8,107 bases of DNA, from assembly GCA_022572865.1 (NCBI GenBank), contig JACZVB010000050.1, positions 1 to 8,107 on the forward strand, read 5' to 3'. The notes beneath the pieces were generated by a model. It did not search any database. It saw only the letters and a list, made by a program, of their open reading frames with translations, and had not been told where the DNA came from. Numbering within the stretch: the stretch's first letter is position 1; every line of letters starts with the position of its first letter. The position numbers and the translations under genes are program-made. Positions 6,109 to 8,107 of this stretch are shown here, in pieces. The DNA comes from Chloroflexota bacterium. Its GTDB lineage: Bacteria > Chloroflexota > Dehalococcoidia > Plut-88900.

Positions 6109-6194
6109 ATGAATATTGAACCTACGATGAACGATTCCGGCGACCCTGACAGTAGTCGGTCGAACTTAACAACCGTATTAGCACTCGATTAAGA

Positions 6195-6250
6195 GCCGCA
6201 TTGCTCTGCGCGCACTCCCTGCGAGCATAAGCAAGCGGCCTTTTGTTTTT
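6195..6250 (+). terminator. Terminator-like hairpin in the glmU leader (possible attenuator)
   Basis: GCCGC (6195-6199), a bulged A, and TTGCT (6201-6205) pair with AGCAA (6230-6234) and GCGGC (6235-6239). A C and then TTTTGTTTTT (6241-6250) follow. This is the layout of an intrinsic terminator, although the 24-nt loop is large. The T run ends exactly where the glmU ribosome site GGAGG (6251-6255) begins, so it acts either before glmU as a regulated stop or as the end of a short upstream RNA. Confidence 0.5.
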
Positions 6251-6258
6251 GGAGGTAT

Positions 6259-7629
6259 ATGGCTTCCTGGGGAGGGGTAATTCTCGCAGCGGGCAAAGGG
6301 ACCCGAATGCGGTCTCACACTCCTAAAGTGTTGCACCGGATAGCCGGCAAGGAGATCCTCCGATGGGTCATGGATGCCGTCCAGGTGCCAAAGCCCGATG
6401 CGGCTTTTATAGTAGTTGGCCCGGATGGCCCAGACGCCCAGGGCCCGCTAATTGATGGTGCCACGCTCCTGGTCCAGCGTGAGCGCCTCGGGACCGGCCA
6501 CGCCCTGAAGCAGGCCCGGTCCCACTTGCAAGGCCGGGTCGACAACATCCTGGTGGTAAACGGCGACATCCCGCTGATCTCGGGACGTACCCTTCAGAGA
6601 ATGATGGACCATCACCTCGAATCGGAGGCCAACCTGACCCTGCTGACCTGTCGAGTCGATGACCCGGGAGAGCTGGGCCGTATAGTCAGGGACTCCAAGG
6701 GCCGGGTGACCCGCATAATCGAGCACCGGGAGGCGGGCCCCCAGCACCTGGAGATCAGCGAGATCTGCTGTGGGGCCTACTGCTTCCGGGACGAATGGCT
6801 GTGGCCGGAGCTGGATGGCCTAGAGGCCCATGAGACCGGCGAATACTATCTAACCGACCTGGTGTCTCAGGCGTCCCGAGGGGACACAACAGTCGAAACC
6901 ATAGAACCCGACGACCCCGTCGAGGCCCTGGGGGTCAACGACCGCAAGGACCTGGCCCGAGCAGCCTCTATCCTCTACCAGAGGGCCCGGGATTCCCTCA
7001 TGGCCCGGGGCGTTACCCTTCAAGACCCACCCAGCACCTTCATCGATGCCACCGTCGAAATAGGTATCGATACCATCATCTTCCCCAACACGACCATAAC
7101 GGGCTCCACCAAAATCGGAGAGTCGTGCCGGATCGGGCCCCAGGCCACCATCGCCGACGGGACCATCGGCAATCGTTGTCGCATCCAGGGCTCAGTCATA
7201 GAGGAGAGCACCCTGGATGACGGCGTCGAAGTAGGCCCCTTCTGCCACATCAGGCCCGGGTCTCATCTGGAGACTGGGGTGCATTTAGGGAACTACGTGG
7301 AGGTGAAGAAGAGCAGGCTCGGGCCTGGAACCCGGGTTGGCCATTTCACATATCTGGGAGATGCCACTTTGGGGGCTAACGTGAACATCGGAGCCGGTAC
7401 CATAACCTGCAACTACGATGGCGTTAAGAAAAACCCTACAATCATCGGCGATGGGGCCTTCATCGGGTGTGATTCGATGCTGGTCGCTCCGGTGACCATC
7501 GGCGCTCGAGCGGTAACGGGGGCAGGGGCTGTCGTGACCCACGATGTGCCCGACGATACCCTGGTAGTTGGGATGCCGGCACGGGCCAGGGAAGACCCTA
7601 CCGGTGAGCCCTCAGTGGACGAGAATTAA
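6259..7629 (+). CDS. glmU: Bifunctional GlmU: GlcNAc-1-P uridyltransferase / GlcN-1-P acetyltransferase
   Basis: Makes UDP-GlcNAc, the precursor for peptidoglycan and other envelope glycans, in two steps in the cytoplasm. The N-terminal uridyltransferase half shows VILAAGKGTRM (7-17), GTGHALKQA (78-86), NGDIPLIS with metal-binding D103 (101-108), IIEH (153-156) and ALGVND with N227 (223-228). The C-terminal half (from about 260) is a left-handed beta-helix of hexapeptide repeats. It carries GPFCHIRPGSHL (326-337), catalytic-position H362 in VGHFTYLGDA, and the acetyl-CoA/sugar site CNYDGVKK (384-391). The length, 456, equals the E. coli enzyme. The start at 6259 has GGAGG only 3 nt away. One oddity: the usual EINxG sugar-contact motif reads EICCG (168-172). 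It is preceded by a strong promoter and a terminator-like leader, and followed after 109 bp by a CBS-domain gene. Confidence 0.97.
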   Translation: MASWGGVILAAGKGTRMRSHTPKVLHRIAGKEILRWVMDAVQVPKPDAAFIVVGPDGPDAQGPLIDGATLLVQRERLGTGHALKQARSHLQGRVDNILVVNGDIPLISGRTLQRMMDHHLESEANLTLLTCRVDDPGELGRIVRDSKGRVTRIIEHREAGPQHLEISEICCGAYCFRDEWLWPELDGLEAHETGEYYLTDLVSQASRGDTTVETIEPDDPVEALGVNDRKDLARAASILYQRARDSLMARGVTLQDPPSTFIDATVEIGIDTIIFPNTTITGSTKIGESCRIGPQATIADGTIGNRCRIQGSVIEESTLDDGVEVGPFCHIRPGSHLETGVHLGNYVEVKKSRLGPGTRVGHFTYLGDATLGANVNIGAGTITCNYDGVKKNPTIIGDGAFIGCDSMLVAPVTIGARAVTGAGAVVTHDVPDDTLVVGMPARAREDPTGEPSVDEN

Positions 7630-7642
7630 CCCATGCTATCGT

Positions 7643-7669
7643 TTTATCACTGCACAATTTATCACTGCA
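7643..7669. repeat. 12-bp direct repeat with 15-bp period
   Basis: TTTATCACTGCA occurs at 7643-7654 and 7658-7669. The pair is bracketed by two GCTATCG copies (7635-7641, 7672-7678). It lies in the 109-bp gap between glmU and the next gene. It could be a paired protein-binding site or simple local duplication. Confidence 0.6.
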
Positions 7670-7738
7670 TAGCTATCGGCGCTATTCACGGGCGGCAATC
7701 ATGGAAGGAGCGGTCCTTCAAGGGGAAAGGGTGCTAGG

Positions 7739-8107
7739 ATGGCCCATTCGGAATCTAAGAAAGAGTCTACCGGAAACCACCGGAGGAACAGCAGAAGATC
7801 ATCTGCCGGCCTGCTGGGCAAGCTGATCTCCCTGTTCAGGAGGAACCGGCACGCCTCCCAGGACCCTCCACCAGCTATTCTGGTGGACACCGAGGGACAC
7901 GAACAGATTCTCGAGGAGGACGAATCCCAGATGGTCCGGTCCATCATCGCGCTGGACGAGACCATGGCCAGAGAGATTATGGTGCCACGCATAGATGTGG
8001 TGGCCCTGGACGTGAACACCTCCCTGTCCGACGTCGTCCGCACCATCATCGAAAGGGGCTTCAGCCGCATCCCCATCTACGAAGACACCATCGACAACAT
8101 CGTGGGC
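7739..8107 (+). CDS. CorC/HlyC-type CBS-domain protein, cut by the right edge
   Basis: I translated 123 codons by hand from the ATG at 7739, which has AAGGG 7 nt upstream. The N-terminus is basic and Ser/Arg-rich (KKESTGNHRRNSRRSS, 7-22). The block EEDESQMVRSIIALDETMAREIMVPR follows (about 59-84), then RIDVVALD and a first CBS motif, RGFSRIPIYEDTIDNIVG, at the window end. This is the pattern of CorC and HlyC/TlyC proteins, cytoplasmic or membrane-associated CBS proteins linked to Mg/Co efflux or, in old annotation, haemolysin. There is no DUF21 membrane domain before the CBS region, so it resembles short E. coli CorC rather than the long membrane forms. A C-terminal CorC_HlyC domain would be expected beyond the window. 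It may be co-transcribed with glmU; no terminator is visible between them. Confidence 0.85.
   Translation, partial: MAHSESKKESTGNHRRNSRRSSAGLLGKLISLFRRNRHASQDPPPAILVDTEGHEQILEEDESQMVRSIIALDETMAREIMVPRIDVVALDVNTSLSDVVRTIIERGFSRIPIYEDTIDNIVG

Noticed and set aside
860..6258. CRISPR array suggested by multiple short repeats
   Set aside because: Copies are irregularly spaced, in both orientations, and some directly abut; there are no uniform spacers and no cas genes.
6109..6261. T-box or glmS-type riboswitch in the glmU leader
   Set aside because: There is no T-box sequence with a matching antiterminator, and no glmS ribozyme core that I can recognise; only the terminator-like hairpin is supported.

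Overview
The window is GC-rich bacterial chromosome. My best guess is an uncultured Chloroflexota (Dehalococcoidia or SAR202-like) genome. That rests on recollection of the short dispersed repeats built around a CCTGAGCnnGTCGAAGG core and on the mix of class III CoA-transferase, amidohydrolase-2 and ureohydrolase genes. No rRNA or other taxonomic marker is present, so this is inference.

Left block, minus strand (1-4550), listed in transcription order from the right: a ureohydrolase (3552-4550), a second closely related ureohydrolase (2225-3223), an amidohydrolase-2 family metal hydrolase (1069-2202) only 22 bp behind it, and a CaiB/BaiF class III CoA-transferase (859 to beyond the left edge) in which the usual catalytic Asp reads as Ser. 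The second ureohydrolase and the amidohydrolase look like one transcription unit.

Centre, plus strand (4802-5854): a third, much more divergent ureohydrolase with an almost ideal Shine-Dalgarno, transcribed away from the other two. All three keep the six Mn ligands expected of the family, but their substrate loops differ (TGTP, TGGL and TTAC). They probably act on different guanidino or related amidine compounds. No pathway can be proved from sequence alone.

Right block, plus strand (6082-8107): a consensus-like sigma-70 promoter, a roughly 135-nt leader ending in a terminator-like hairpin with a T run directly against the Shine-Dalgarno, then glmU (UDP-GlcNAc synthesis for the cell envelope), then the start of a CorC/HlyC-type CBS-domain protein that runs off the right edge. 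This block is housekeeping and functionally unrelated to the left block.

The gene-free gaps (860-1068, 3224-3551, 4551-4801, 5855-6258) are largely filled with short inverted and direct repeats of one or two families, some apparently nested inside each other. One pair sits at almost the same distance upstream of the two related ureohydrolases, which suggests a tandem duplication that carried the repeat with the gene.
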